Part shown: positions 7,102 to 15,801 of the stretch, piece by piece
Layout: every line of letters begins with the position of its first letter
How positions within the stretch are numbered: position 1 is the stretch's first letter
Assembly (NCBI RefSeq): GCF_001908235.1
Contig: NZ_LGHK01000050.1
Span: forward strand, 1-41,975
DNA length: 41,975 nt
Direction of reading: 5' to 3'
Source of the DNA: Bradyrhizobium sp. NAS96.2
GTDB lineage: Bacteria; Pseudomonadota; Alphaproteobacteria; Rhizobiales; Xanthobacteraceae
Program-made: the position numbers and the translations under genes
The notes under the pieces: generated by a model
Told to the model about the DNA's origin: nothing
Seen by the model: the letters and a program-made list of their open reading frames with translations, nothing else
The model's database searches: none

Positions 7102-8346
7102 CTACCCGCCGACCCTGTCCACCTCGGCGTGGCCTGCCTTCATCACCATCGGGATGTGCTCGCCCTGGCCGAGCAGGCACGTCACGTCACGCAGCGGATT
7201 GCCTTCGACCACTAGGAGATCGGCGAAGGCCTCCGGCGCGATCCGGCCGAGCTTGCCTTCCATGCCGAGTACCTCGGCGCCAATGACCGTGGCACTGGCG
7301 ATCACCGCCTGCGGGCCGAGCAATTCGGCGCGGATCCGGAACTCGTCGCTCTGCAGGCGCTGCGACGGCCCGAGCAGGTCGGTGCCGAATCCCATCTTCA
7401 CCCCGGCCTCGCGATAGATCGCGAGCGAGCGCAGTCCGGCGTCGCGCACGTCGGCGATCTTGGCGACGCTCGCCGCCGGCAGGCCGTATTTCGCGCCCTC
7501 ATTGGCCAGCGCCTCGTAGGTGACCAGCGTCGGCACCACATAGGCGCCCTGCTCCGCCATCAGGCGCGCGGTCGGCAGATCGACCAGATTGCCGTGCTCG
7601 ATGGTCCGCACGCCGCAGCGCACCGCGCGCCCCATCGCCTCGGCAGTGTAGGCGTGGGCCAGCACATAGGTGTGCCGCGCCTTCGCCTCCGCAACGATGG
7701 CGCGGATCTCATCCTCGGAATAGCCGTAGGCGCCGATCGGATCGGTCGGCGACGCGACGCCGCCGGACGCCATGATCTTGATCTGGTCGGCGCCCATCTG
7801 CAGTTCCTCGCGCACCGCCTTGCGCACCGCGTCGACGCCGTCGACGACGCGCGCGATGGCGCCGACCCGCACGCAGCAGGAGCAGGTCGGGTCGGCCAGA
7901 TAGTCCGAGCGGGCACGTCCGTCGCCGTGGCCGCCGGTCTGGCTCAGCGCGCGGCCGGAGACGAACAGCCGCGGACCATCGGTGAGGCCGGTGTCGATCG
8001 CCTGCTTCAGCGCATAGCCGGCACCGCCCGCATCGCGGACGGTGGTGAAGCCGCGCTTCAGCATGCCGCGCAACAGCATGGTCGAGCGCAGCGTCACCAG
8101 CACGTTGGCCATCCGCGCCTGCTGCGACAAATCGAGTTCGACGGCGACCGCATGGACATGCAGGTCGATCAGGCCGGGCATCAGGGTCTTGCCCTTGAGA
8201 TCGATGACCCGATCGGCCGAAGCGTCGATCGGCCGATCGGAGACTTCCTTGATCAGGCGATCCTCGACCAGCACGTGGTGCCCTTCGAGCAGGTCGGAGC
8301 GCAGCGGATCGAGCAGCGCGGCATTCTTGAAGAGGATGGTGGACAT
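7102..8346 (-). CDS. Metal-dependent amidohydrolase (imidazolonepropionase/prolidase-like)
   Basis: The 414-residue enzyme shows all metal ligands of a binuclear amidohydrolase: HxH (His63, His65), the carboxylated-lysine candidate Lys190 in QIKIMASGG, His231 (LAHAYT), His251 (IEHGN) and Asp323 (GFGTD). The sequence is of the imidazolonepropionase-like/Xaa-Pro dipeptidase class, which often hydrolyses N-acyl or dipeptide amides; the substrate cannot be predicted. A CSCC cluster near residues 155-158 is unusual. The gene starts 30 bp downstream of the MFS transporter gene on the same strand, so transporter and hydrolase probably form an uptake-and-hydrolysis operon controlled by the divergent LysR gene. 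Confidence 0.88.
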   Translation of the reverse strand: MSTILFKNAALLDPLRSDLLEGHHVLVEDRLIKEVSDRPIDASADRVIDLKGKTLMPGLIDLHVHAVAVELDLSQQARMANVLVTLRSTMLLRGMLKRGFTTVRDAGGAGYALKQAIDTGLTDGPRLFVSGRALSQTGGHGDGRARSDYLADPTCSCCVRVGAIARVVDGVDAVRKAVREELQMGADQIKIMASGGVASPTDPIGAYGYSEDEIRAIVAEAKARHTYVLAHAYTAEAMGRAVRCGVRTIEHGNLVDLPTARLMAEQGAYVVPTLVTYEALANEGAKYGLPAASVAKIADVRDAGLRSLAIYREAGVKMGFGTDLLGPSQRLQSDEFRIRAELLGPQAVIASATVIGAEVLGMEGKLGRIAPEAFADLLVVEGNPLRDVTCLLGQGEHIPMVMKAGHAEVDRVGG

Positions 8347-8376
8347 GAAGGATCTCCTGTCAGGACGCCGCTGTCG

Positions 8377-9732
8377 TCACGCGGTCTCGCTTGCAATTTC
8401 TTCCAGCGACCGGCCGCGCGTCGGCACGCCCATCAGCACGACGGTCAGCGCGCCGATCAACAGGACCGACGTGGTGACGCCGAACACGCCGGCAAAGCCG
8501 AAATTCGGATAGAGGTAGCCGACCAGGATCGGCGCTGCGATCGCGCCGATGCGGCCGATCGCGGATGCGAGCCCGGCTCCAGTGGTCCGGATCGATGTCG
8601 GGAACACCTCGGCCGTGTAGGCATAGACGCCCGCATAGGTGCCGTTCATGAAGAACGACAGCAGCAGGCCGGCCGTCATGATCTCGCCATCGCTCTTGGC
8701 AAAGGCGAGCCCGAGCGCGCTGACGCCGCCGAGCAGCATGTAGGTCGCAATCGTCGCCTGCCGTCCGATCCGTTCATTGAAGAAGGCGGCGGTGAAATAG
8801 CCCGGCACCTGCGCGCAATACATCGCGAGCGAATAGCCAAAGCTCTTGGTGATGCTCATGCCGTTCTGCACCAGGAGGCCGGGAATCCAGACGAAGAAGG
8901 AATAGTAGCTGAACGTGATCGACAGCCACATGATCCAGGTCATGGTGGTGATGCGGGCCTGGCGGCCGGCCAGCAGCGCCGCAAAATTGCTCAGCAGCGT
9001 TCCCGACGATACGGCAGGCAGCGCGGGCTCGGGGACCGGAGCCGGCAGCACGCGGCCTTCGCGCGCGAAAACAGCCTCGATCTTGTCGAGCACCGCTTCG
9101 GCCTCCTTCGCCCTGCCCCGGCTTTCCAGCCAGCGCGGCGATTCCGGCAGCGACCTCCGCCACCACAGCAGCATCACGACCGGCACCGCGGTGATGACGA
9201 GCACGATACGCCAGCCGTTCTCGTAGGCAGGCACGATGAAATAGCCGAGCAAGGCGGCGGCGACGAAGCCGAACGAGAAGAATCCGGCGAGCGCGCCGGT
9301 GAAGGCGCCGCGGTAGCGCCGCGCCACGAATTCCGCGAGGTATGGCGCGATGATCGCGCTCTCCGCGCCGGTGCCCATGCCGGCGACGACGCGCGCGGCA
9401 AAGAACGCCGGCCAGCTGTCCACCGCCGCGCTGACCAGCGAGGCCACGCTGTAGAGCGCCAGCGCCGACATCATCACCGCGCGGCGGCCGATCAGGTCGC
9501 CCAGCGTTCCCGCCAGCAGCGCGCCGAAGAGATAACCGACGAAGGTGCTGCTGCCGAGCACGCCGGTCTCGACATTGGTCAGGTTCCAGGCGGTGCGCAG
9601 CACCGGCAGGATGAACGCCAGCACCGCGGCATCCATCGCGTCGAACAGATAACCGAGGCCGCCCATCAGCAGCAGGTGCACATGGAAACGCGCGAACGGC
9701 AGGCGCTCGATGCGCGCCGAGATCATCGACAT
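8377..9732 (-). CDS. MFS transporter (NiaP/aromatic acid type)
   Basis: The 451-residue protein has 12 predicted membrane segments and MFS signatures: an Asp-containing first helix (GYLFDAMDAAVLAF), the loop 2-3 motif GDLIGRRA, and PESPRWLESRG before the central loop, as in sugar-porter-like and NiaP/benzoate carriers. It most likely imports a small organic acid with protons. I chose the ATG at 9732 (MSMISARIE) because an AGGGGGG ribosome site lies about eight bases upstream; the longer frame from 9807 adds a Cys-rich stretch across the promoter. It is the first gene of the operon with the amidohydrolase. Confidence 0.88.
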   Translation of the reverse strand: MSMISARIERLPFARFHVHLLLMGGLGYLFDAMDAAVLAFILPVLRTAWNLTNVETGVLGSSTFVGYLFGALLAGTLGDLIGRRAVMMSALALYSVASLVSAAVDSWPAFFAARVVAGMGTGAESAIIAPYLAEFVARRYRGAFTGALAGFFSFGFVAAALLGYFIVPAYENGWRIVLVITAVPVVMLLWWRRSLPESPRWLESRGRAKEAEAVLDKIEAVFAREGRVLPAPVPEPALPAVSSGTLLSNFAALLAGRQARITTMTWIMWLSITFSYYSFFVWIPGLLVQNGMSITKSFGYSLAMYCAQVPGYFTAAFFNERIGRQATIATYMLLGGVSALGLAFAKSDGEIMTAGLLLSFFMNGTYAGVYAYTAEVFPTSIRTTGAGLASAIGRIGAIAAPILVGYLYPNFGFAGVFGVTTSVLLIGALTVVLMGVPTRGRSLEEIASETA

Positions 9733-9813
9733 GAAATAGCCCCCCTCCGCCCCGCGGTCGGCACACGCCACGGGGTCGGTTGGGAGCAATGATAGACAAA
9801 TCGGCATTATGGG

Positions 9814-9830
9814 AATAATTTATAATTATT
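9814..9830. promoter_or_regulatory. 17-bp AT-rich palindrome, LysR-type operator candidate
   Basis: AATAATT (9814-9820) and AATTATT (9824-9830) are exact inverted repeats around TAT. T9816 and A9828 give T-N11-A. The site lies in the 123-bp region between the MFS and LysR start codons, in an AT-rich island that contrasts with the GC-rich surroundings. It is the natural binding site for the adjacent regulator. Confidence 0.6.
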
Positions 9831-9855
9831 ATCTGATACATCACCACGGTGAATA

Positions 9856-10779
9856 TTGCCCGTGTCCTTCCGCACGCTCGACCTCAACCTGTTGAAAGTC
9901 TTCGAGGCGCTGATGACCGAGGGCAGCGTCACCCGCGCCGCGAGCGCGCTGACCATGACCCAGCCCGCGGTCAGCAACGCGCTCGCGAGGCTGCGCGACG
10001 CGCTCGGCGATCCCTTGTTCGTCAGATCCGGCACCGGAATCCGCCCGACCCAGCGGGCCGTGGCATTGTGGGATCCGATCGGCGGCGCGCTGGAAAGCAT
10101 CCGCGGCGCGCTCGACGAGAAGGTGTTCGATTCACGCAGCGCGCAGACCGAGTTCAGCCTGTCGATGTCGGACTATGTGGCGTCGCTGGTGATGCCGGCT
10201 CTGTTGAACCGCTTTACCGAGATGGCGCCGACCGCGCGCCTGCGTACCGCACCAAACACCATCATCGGGATCGCCGACCAGCTCGAGGACAACCGGGTCG
10301 ATTGCGTGCTGAGCGTCTATGTCAACGAGGCCCAGCATCCGGGATTGATCCGCTCGCGTTCGCTGTGGACGGTCGACTATGCCTGCTTCATGCGGCGCGA
10401 TCACCCGCTTGCGAACCGGAACCGGCTGAACGTGCGCAGCTTCCTCAACGCCAAGCATGTCGATGTGAGCCTCGCCGGCCGGACGGCGCCGACCTACGAT
10501 CAGTTCCTCGCCTCGCGCGGGCTGTCGCGCAACCTCGTCGCCATCGTCAATCACTACAACGCCGCCTACGAGATCGTGCGGCAGTCCGATCTGATCGCGG
10601 TGCTGCCGCGCGATCTCAGCGCGCAGTCGCGCCAGGCGCCGCATCTGCACGCCGTGCCGGTGCCGCTGCCGGCGCCGCCGCGCATCGTCAGCCTGTTCTG
10701 GCACCAGCGCAACGACACCGTCCCCGCGCAGCGCTGGTTGCGCGAGACGCTGGTGGAGCTGTTCGCGCGGATCGAGTGA
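9856..10779 (+). CDS. LysR-family regulator (NodD/LinR-like branch)
   Basis: The product of about 307 residues begins with the helix-turn-helix segment LDLNLLKVFEALMTEGSVTRA, followed by TQPAVSNALARLRDALGDPLF, the pattern of NodD/NahR/LinR-type regulators. These usually respond to aromatic or phenolic inducers. There is no ATG: translation must start at TTG 9856 or GTG 9862, both with weak ribosome sites. It is divergent from the MFS/amidohydrolase operon, with a 17-bp palindrome between them. It converges with the permease gene, 21 bp apart. Confidence 0.9.
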   Translation: MPVSFRTLDLNLLKVFEALMTEGSVTRAASALTMTQPAVSNALARLRDALGDPLFVRSGTGIRPTQRAVALWDPIGGALESIRGALDEKVFDSRSAQTEFSLSMSDYVASLVMPALLNRFTEMAPTARLRTAPNTIIGIADQLEDNRVDCVLSVYVNEAQHPGLIRSRSLWTVDYACFMRRDHPLANRNRLNVRSFLNAKHVDVSLAGRTAPTYDQFLASRGLSRNLVAIVNHYNAAYEIVRQSDLIAVLPRDLSAQSRQAPHLHAVPVPLPAPPRIVSLFWHQRNDTVPAQRWLRETLVELFARIE

Positions 10780-10800
10780 ACAGGCGCAAGATGTGTTCCG

Positions 10801-12261
10801 TCAGGTCGATGTCGGCGCGGGCTCGATCGATGCCTCGTCCGCGGCCGGCAACGCACAGCTCCGCGCCAGCGGACGTCCAAAGAGCCGATGCAGCGCCAGA
10901 TAGCTCACCGCTGCCACACCGATCCCCGTGAGCCACGACAGATCGACCCCGCCGGTCGCGAGCGCCAGCGGACCTTGCATCGCCTTGATCGTGCCCATCT
11001 GGAACGCCCATGCCGCCACGAAGCCGGCAGCAAAGGCGATCAGCCCAGCCCAGTTGAAATCGCGGCCGTGACCCGGCTCGTCGTAAAGCGACGGGACATC
11101 GATGCGGCCGCGTCGCACGAGGTAGAAATCGGCGAGCGTGACCCCGGCCCATGGGCTGATCCAGACGATCAGGGCGACCATGAAATTGTCGAAGGCATGG
11201 GCGAAATCGCCCGATTGCAGGAAAGCGTAGAGGATCGCCGAGGCGATCAGGCCTGAGACCACCGAGATCACCCAGCGCGGCCGCCGCAGATCGAGCGCGA
11301 GCGACGACAGCGCCGCTGAATAGATCACGACGATGTTGGTTGCGATCGGGCCATGGAGCAGCACCAGCAGCACCGGCAGCGCCATGGTGCCAAATGCTGC
11401 GATGATCAGCTTCGACGGATCGGAGCCCGCGCCGGCGGACGCGATCGCAGCGCCCAGGAAGGCGAGCCAGACCGTCGGCAGGAACATGCCGAGGAATGTC
11501 GCCCGGAACACTTTGGCGGCGCCGAGCGAGGGCCTGGTGAAGCGCGTATAGTCGGAGGCGTAGGTGAGCCACGAAATGCCCCAGCCGATGCCGATCGCGG
11601 TCATCAGCTGCGTTGCCGCGGCGAAGGCAGGCATGCCGGTCACACCAGCGGACTGCCATTTGCTATCGACGCGCAGGAAGGCCAGTGCAGTCATGACCGC
11701 CATGATCAGCAGAATAACCGGCATGGTGTAGCGCTCGAACACCTTGATGGCGTTGAAGCCCCAAGCCGCGATGCCGACCTGAAACAGCATCACCAGCACC
11801 GCGATCGCGTATTTAAGCTCGACGCCGCCGCCGATTCCCATCCGCTCGAGCGCGGCCATGCAGAGGTCGAGCACGATCCAGGTGTTGATCGCAACCCAAC
11901 CCATCGGCATCAGCACCTGCGCCAGTGCCGGCAGATAGGCGCCGCGCCTGCCGAACGCGAGGCGACCGAGCACCATCTGCGGCACGCCGGTGCGGTGTCC
12001 CATCAGGCAGAAGGCGGCAAACAGCGCCGCGCCGAACAGATTGCCGACGACGATGACGGCAAGCGTTTGCAGCAGGCTGAGGCCGAGCTGGATGCCGAGC
12101 GCGCCCAGCACCCAGTTGATCGGCGCGATGTTGGCACCGGTCCAGATCCAGAACTGATCTGATGATGACGACGTGCGGTGCGCCGCCGGCACCGGCTCGA
12201 TTCCGTGGGCATCGAAGCCGGCTTCATCCTGCGCCGGAAGCTGTGTCTGCTTGAGCAACAT
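10801..12261 (-). CDS. NCS1-family nucleobase/ureide permease
   Basis: The 486-residue protein has about 12 hydrophobic segments and resembles the CodB branch of the NCS1 family, which imports cytosine, purines, allantoin, hydantoins or related compounds with Na+ or H+. The conserved NCS1 N-terminus (FWIWTGANIAPINWVLGA) and the central YASDYTRF motif are visible. I chose ATG 12261 because GGGGGA lies about five bases upstream; the longer frame to 12438 crosses the regulatory region. It is divergent from the AzoR-like gene. The nearby deacetylase and DUF1989 genes suggest a nitrogen-rich heterocycle or ureide as substrate. Confidence 0.88.
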   Translation of the reverse strand: MLLKQTQLPAQDEAGFDAHGIEPVPAAHRTSSSSDQFWIWTGANIAPINWVLGALGIQLGLSLLQTLAVIVVGNLFGAALFAAFCLMGHRTGVPQMVLGRLAFGRRGAYLPALAQVLMPMGWVAINTWIVLDLCMAALERMGIGGGVELKYAIAVLVMLFQVGIAAWGFNAIKVFERYTMPVILLIMAVMTALAFLRVDSKWQSAGVTGMPAFAAATQLMTAIGIGWGISWLTYASDYTRFTRPSLGAAKVFRATFLGMFLPTVWLAFLGAAIASAGAGSDPSKLIIAAFGTMALPVLLVLLHGPIATNIVVIYSAALSSLALDLRRPRWVISVVSGLIASAILYAFLQSGDFAHAFDNFMVALIVWISPWAGVTLADFYLVRRGRIDVPSLYDEPGHGRDFNWAGLIAFAAGFVAAWAFQMGTIKAMQGPLALATGGVDLSWLTGIGVAAVSYLALHRLFGRPLARSCALPAADEASIEPAPTST

Positions 12262-12337
12262 GTTTCCCCCGTTTGTCCGGCGCATTGGCTTGGGCCGGGA
12301 TGGGGCATCTGAGCAGCAGGCGGCGATGAGACGATAA

Positions 12338-12350
12338 TGAGAATTCCTCA
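12338..12350. promoter_or_regulatory. TGAG-N5-CTCA site, copy 1
   Basis: TGAG at 12338-12341 and CTCA at 12347-12350 flank AATTC. The outer T and A give the T-N11-A spacing of LysR boxes. This copy lies 77 bp upstream of the permease start. It shares its arms with the site at 12458-12470. Confidence 0.45.
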
Positions 12351-12455
12351 AGCCGGGTTGAGACCATATCGAGAGTGAAGCTTGCGTTTCGAATATGGAC
12401 AGATCGGGCCGCGACCAGGCCCGCACACCGCGCCACAATGGCGCGCCGCTTCACT

Positions 12456-12472
12456 GTTGAGATTTTCTCAAC
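12456..12472. promoter_or_regulatory. TGAG-N5-CTCA site, copy 2 (17-bp palindrome)
   Basis: GTTGAGA (12456-12462) and TCTCAAC (12466-12472) are exact inverted repeats around TTT, and contain the same TGAG-N5-CTCA core as the copy at 12338. The site lies 88 bp before the AzoR-like start. Paired sites with identical arms suggest one dimeric regulator serving both divergent genes. Confidence 0.55.
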
Positions 12473-12560
12473 TCAGCTGCCGGATTCGTCAATCACGCCG
12501 CAGGCGGCACTCGGTCATTGTAGAGCACGACGCATTGCCCCAAATCAGCCGAGGCCAGGG

Positions 12561-13232
12561 ATGACGACACTTCTGCATATCGATGCCAGCCCGCGCGGCG
12601 ACCGTTCGGTCAGCCGGAAGCTCTCCAGATCGTTTGTCGAGCACTGGCTGACGCACGAGCCCAGCGCCACGATCATCTCGCGCGACGTCGGACGCAACCC
12701 GCCGCCCCTCATCACGGAGGCGTGGGTGGCCGCGGCCTTCACCGCGCCCGCCGACCGCACGGCGGAGCAGCATGACGAGCTTCGCCTCTCCGACGAATTG
12801 ATCGACGAGCTTGAACGCGCCAATGTGATCGTGATCGGGGCGCCGATGCACAATTACGGCATGCCGGCGGCGCTGAAGTCATGGTTCGACAAGGTGATCC
12901 GGATCGACAAGACCTTCAGCTTCGATCTCGCACGCGGCGACTTTCCGCTCGATCCGATCATGCGCGGCAAGACGCTGGTGGTGCTGAGCTCGCGCGGCGA
13001 ATTCGGCTTCGGCCCCGGCGGGGTGCGGGAGACCATGAACCATCTGGAAACCCATATCTTCACCTGTGCGCATTATTTAGGTGTGCAGGAGAGCCATCTG
13101 ATCGCGGTCGACTACCAGGAGTTCAACGACGAACGCTACCGGCGATCGCTCGCCGCCGCCTTTGCCGCCATTCCGGTGCTGGTCCGGCAGTGTCTTGGGA
13201 TCGATGGGCCTGTTAATATTGCTGCGGAATGA
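12561..13232 (+). CDS. FMN-dependent NADH-azoreductase family protein
   Basis: This 223-residue flavodoxin-like protein matches the AzoR/AcpD family: the N-terminal phosphate loop (HIDASPRGDRSVSRKLS), the FMN-contacting segment PMHNYGMPAALKSWFDKVIR, and the SSRGEFG loop. Such enzymes reduce quinones and azo or nitro compounds with NADH. The ATG at 12561 begins exactly at the first beta strand, with GAGG and AGGG upstream. It is divergent from the NCS1 permease and is followed, 36 bp later, by the deacetylase gene on the same strand, so these two may be co-transcribed. Its function in the locus is unclear; quinone detoxification is one option. Confidence 0.87.
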   Translation: MTTLLHIDASPRGDRSVSRKLSRSFVEHWLTHEPSATIISRDVGRNPPPLITEAWVAAAFTAPADRTAEQHDELRLSDELIDELERANVIVIGAPMHNYGMPAALKSWFDKVIRIDKTFSFDLARGDFPLDPIMRGKTLVVLSSRGEFGFGPGGVRETMNHLETHIFTCAHYLGVQESHLIAVDYQEFNDERYRRSLAAAFAAIPVLVRQCLGIDGPVNIAAE

Positions 13233-13268
13233 AGCACGGCCTCCCGCCGGCTGCACGAGGATGATCAG

Positions 13269-14153
13269 ATGATACGCAATCCCATCCCCTGGCCGAACGG
13301 CGCGCGCTGCGCCTGTGCGATCACGTTCGACGTCGATGCCGACAGCCTGATTCACATCGCGAGGCCGAAGGATTCGTTCGACCGGCTCTATCCGATCACG
13401 ATGGGACGATATGGGCCGACCGTCGGCGTGCCGCGCATCCTGGAGACCTATCGCCGCCTCGGGCTCAAGCAGTCGTTCTTCATGCCGGCCTGGACCATGC
13501 AGCGCTATCCCGAGGCGGTAGAAGCGATCCTGAAAGCGGGCCACGAGATCGGCCATCACGGCTACATCCATGAGGATCCGACGGAGATTTCCTCGGCGCA
13601 GCAGCGCGAAGCCTTCGAACGCGCCCTCGCCATTCATGTCGCGATGACCGGACGCAAGCCGCGCGGCTACCGCGCGCCGGTCTACAACGCCAACCAGGCC
13701 ACGATCGATCTCTTGATCGAGCATGGCTTTGTCTACGATTCGTCGCTGATGGCCGACGACATCCCGTATCAGATGCGTACCGCGCGCGGATCGCTCTACG
13801 AGATGCCGCCGCACTGGGGATCGGACGATTGGCCGCCTTTCGCCCATTACGCGGAGATCGGCTACATGATGCCGGTCAAATCGCCGAGCGAAGGCCTTGC
13901 CGCCTCCTTCGAGGAGTTCGAGGCCGCCTATGAGGCCGGTGGATTCTGGATGGGGATCTGGCACCCGTTCCTGACCGGCCGGCTTGCCCGCTGGCGCGTG
14001 GTGGAGCGCTGGCTCGAGCGGATCGTCGCCGAACACAAAGTGTGGTTCGCATCGCTCGAGGAAATCGCCGCGCATCTCGACGGCCTGGTCAAGTCAGGCA
14101 CCTACCAGGTGCGCGTCGAGACCCTGCCCTACTTCACGCAGCCCGTGTCATGA
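13269..14153 (+). CDS. Polysaccharide deacetylase family protein (NodB/PuuE-like)
   Basis: The 294-residue protein has the NodB motifs: TFDVD with Asp21/Asp23, the metal triad His-x3-His (His97 and His101 in GHHGYIHE), and GYRAPVY. It has no signal peptide, so it is probably cytoplasmic, unlike cell-wall or chitooligosaccharide deacetylases. This form resembles PuuE-type allantoinases and the PgdA-like amidases, which open cyclic ureides or amides. Its position 36 bp behind the AzoR-like gene and beside an NCS1 permease and a DUF1989 gene supports a role in nitrogen-compound breakdown. It overlaps the convergent LysR gene by 20 bp at the 3' ends. Confidence 0.87.
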   Translation: MIRNPIPWPNGARCACAITFDVDADSLIHIARPKDSFDRLYPITMGRYGPTVGVPRILETYRRLGLKQSFFMPAWTMQRYPEAVEAILKAGHEIGHHGYIHEDPTEISSAQQREAFERALAIHVAMTGRKPRGYRAPVYNANQATIDLLIEHGFVYDSSLMADDIPYQMRTARGSLYEMPPHWGSDDWPPFAHYAEIGYMMPVKSPSEGLAASFEEFEAAYEAGGFWMGIWHPFLTGRLARWRVVERWLERIVAEHKVWFASLEEIAAHLDGLVKSGTYQVRVETLPYFTQPVS

Positions 14154-15063
14154 CCTGTCCGGGAGCCGCGCGAAATGCGGCGGCCTCCCCGCGCAGCCAA
14201 TCGATGAACGCCGTCACTGATTTGCGCCGGGCAGCGGTCGGCGCATCCACCAGGCGATAGGCGAAGCCCGCAAGCGCGGGTCCGTCGAGCCGGCGCAGCG
14301 TGCCCTCGCGCAATTGCTCGTCGACCAGCGCGTCGCTGCACAACAAAGGTCCGAGCCCGCGCTCGGCGGCATGCAACGCCAGCGGCTCCTCGCTGTACCA
14401 GGAGATGCGGAAGTCCCGGCCGGGATCATGATCGGCCCCCGCGAGCCAGGCCGACCAAGCCGGAGAATCCAGCGCTGCGTTCTTCCAGCGGAACGCCAGC
14501 AGCGAGCGCGAACGGACGTCGTCGATGGCTGGACGGGCACCGGGCGGACAGATCGCGCTTGCCGCAACCGCAATGTAGCGATCGCTGAACAGCACCGATG
14601 GCTCGCCGGCGCGGTCGACGCGTCCGTAGCGGATGGCCAGATCGACGCCCTCGGTGCCCGGCGCCCGCACCTCTTCGGTCGCATCGATGTGGACCACGAG
14701 GTGAGGAAATGCCGCATTGAAGCGCGCGAGCCGCGGCATCAGCCAGCGCTCGGCGAAGGCGCGCGTGGTCGATACCGTGATCGCATCGCCGTCGGCCGGC
14801 GGCCTGATCGCGGCAAACGCGCTCGCCATACGGTCGAAGCCGTCGCGCAGCAACGGAAAGACTGCGTGTCCCTCCGCGGTCAACACGACCGCGCGGCCGG
14901 AGCGCTCGAACAGCTTGTGTCCGAGGATCGCTTCGAGTTGCCGGACCTGGTGGCTGATCGCCGTCACCGTGACGCAGAGTTCGTTGGCGGCGGCGGTGAA
15001 GCTTTCGTGGCGCGCCGCGGCTTCGAACGCGCGGACGGCATTGAGCGGCGGCAGTTTGCGCAT
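14134..15063 (-). CDS. LysR-family regulator (GcvA-like)
   Basis: The 309-residue protein begins MRKLPPLNAVRAFEAAARHE, the hallmark N-terminus of the GcvA/AmpR-like branch, with the helix-turn-helix FTAAANELCVTVTAISHQVRQLE and the wing LFERSGRAVVLT. The effector domain fills the rest. The open frame runs on to 15747 but that part belongs to the DUF1989 gene read in another frame. It starts 24 bp after the DUF1989 stop on the same strand, so the two are likely co-transcribed. Its 3' end overlaps the deacetylase gene. Confidence 0.9.
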   Translation of the reverse strand: MRKLPPLNAVRAFEAAARHESFTAAANELCVTVTAISHQVRQLEAILGHKLFERSGRAVVLTAEGHAVFPLLRDGFDRMASAFAAIRPPADGDAITVSTTRAFAERWLMPRLARFNAAFPHLVVHIDATEEVRAPGTEGVDLAIRYGRVDRAGEPSVLFSDRYIAVAASAICPPGARPAIDDVRSRSLLAFRWKNAALDSPAWSAWLAGADHDPGRDFRISWYSEEPLALHAAERGLGPLLCSDALVDEQLREGTLRRLDGPALAGFAYRLVDAPTAARRKSVTAFIDWLRGEAAAFRAAPGQVMTRAA

Positions 15064-15086
15064 GATCGGTTCTCCACGCGGCCGCG

Positions 15087-15698
15087 TCAGGCGATGAGAA
15101 AATGCGCGTCGGTCGGCCGCATGTCGTTCACCGGCACCATGTCCTGCGGACAGGCGGAGAACACGATGACCAGGTCCATCTCGGCACGCAGCGCCACATA
15201 CTGCCCGGCCTCGCTGACCGGTGACTTGAAGTCCAACTCTCCATTGTCGGTGACGGGCACGTTCATGAACAGGTTCAGCGGGGCCGGCGTCACCGCGGCC
15301 GAAAGGCCTACGGCCTCGAGCGCGTGCGCCAGATTCTGCGTGCAATTGTCGTGATGGCCGGCGGCGCCGAGCTGGCGATAGCGGTGAATGTCGCACGCCG
15401 CGATCAGCGTGTCGTGGATTCCCGGCGTCGTATCGGCGACGAAGGTGAGGATCGCGCGACGCCGGTTGGTCGTCAGCGTATCGCCGACGCGGGGAATGAG
15501 CCGCAGCATCGATGCACGGCTGTGCTCCATCGACATGAACTCGCCGGTGTCGCCGGCATTGAAGGCCCAGGTGTCGACCACCTGCTTGCCGTGGGTGTTG
15601 ACCACGGTGACGGTCTCCCCCGCTTTCAGGCGCGCCGCCACACCGTTGCGGGCTGGGATCAGGCGGGCGCGGGTGAGATCGGCGGTTGCAGCGGTCAC
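15087..15698 (-). CDS. DUF1989 (urea carboxylase-associated) family protein
   Basis: The 203-residue protein matches DUF1989: VVNTHGKQVVDTWAFN near the N-terminus, MSMEHSRASMLRL, then LTTNRRRAILTFVADTTPGIHDTLIAACD. Paralogues are found beside urea carboxylase/allophanate hydrolase genes, usually in pairs; here there is one and no urea carboxylase in the window. The biochemical role is not settled. I chose GTG 15698 as start because AGGAG lies seven bases upstream; a TTG at 15713 is an alternative without such a site. It leads the operon with the GcvA-like regulator and is divergent from another LysR gene. Confidence 0.85.
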   Translation of the reverse strand: MTAATADLTRARLIPARNGVAARLKAGETVTVVNTHGKQVVDTWAFNAGDTGEFMSMEHSRASMLRLIPRVGDTLTTNRRRAILTFVADTTPGIHDTLIAACDIHRYRQLGAAGHHDNCTQNLAHALEAVGLSAAVTPAPLNLFMNVPVTDNGELDFKSPVSEAGQYVALRAEMDLVIVFSACPQDMVPVNDMRPTDAHFLIA

Positions 15699-15801
15699 GT
15701 GATGTCTCCTCAAGGCTCAGTCGCGCCATTGGAGCACGGCCGCTCATGCAATTCTAATAATATTAATTGTGTCCATTATAACGTATTCGTATAGTCGTCC
15801 G
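15699..15801. promoter_or_regulatory. AT-rich divergent promoter region
   Basis: This 103-bp gap between the DUF1989 and LysR starts contains a markedly AT-rich core (about 15750-15785) in GC-rich surroundings. The core holds the small palindrome TAATATTA and an AATT...AATT repeat 11 bp apart. This is the expected place for a LysR operator, but no long perfect inverted repeat is visible. Confidence 0.4.

Larger units (their letters stand above)
12262..12560. other. Divergent promoter region, permease/AzoR-like genes
   Basis: This 299-bp gap separates two divergent start codons. I see no gene in it. It holds two copies of TGAG-N5-CTCA, listed separately, whose centres are 120 bp apart. Confidence 0.6.

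Noticed and set aside
7594..9792. Very long plus-strand open frame (732 codons) opposite the amidohydrolase and MFS genes
   Set aside because: It is His/Arg/Gln-rich without domains and lies antisense to two clear genes; GC-rich codon bias opens such frames.
15064..15747. N-terminal extension of the GcvA-like LysR frame
   Set aside because: The residues belong to a DUF1989 gene read out of frame, and the regulator's own start is clear at 15063.
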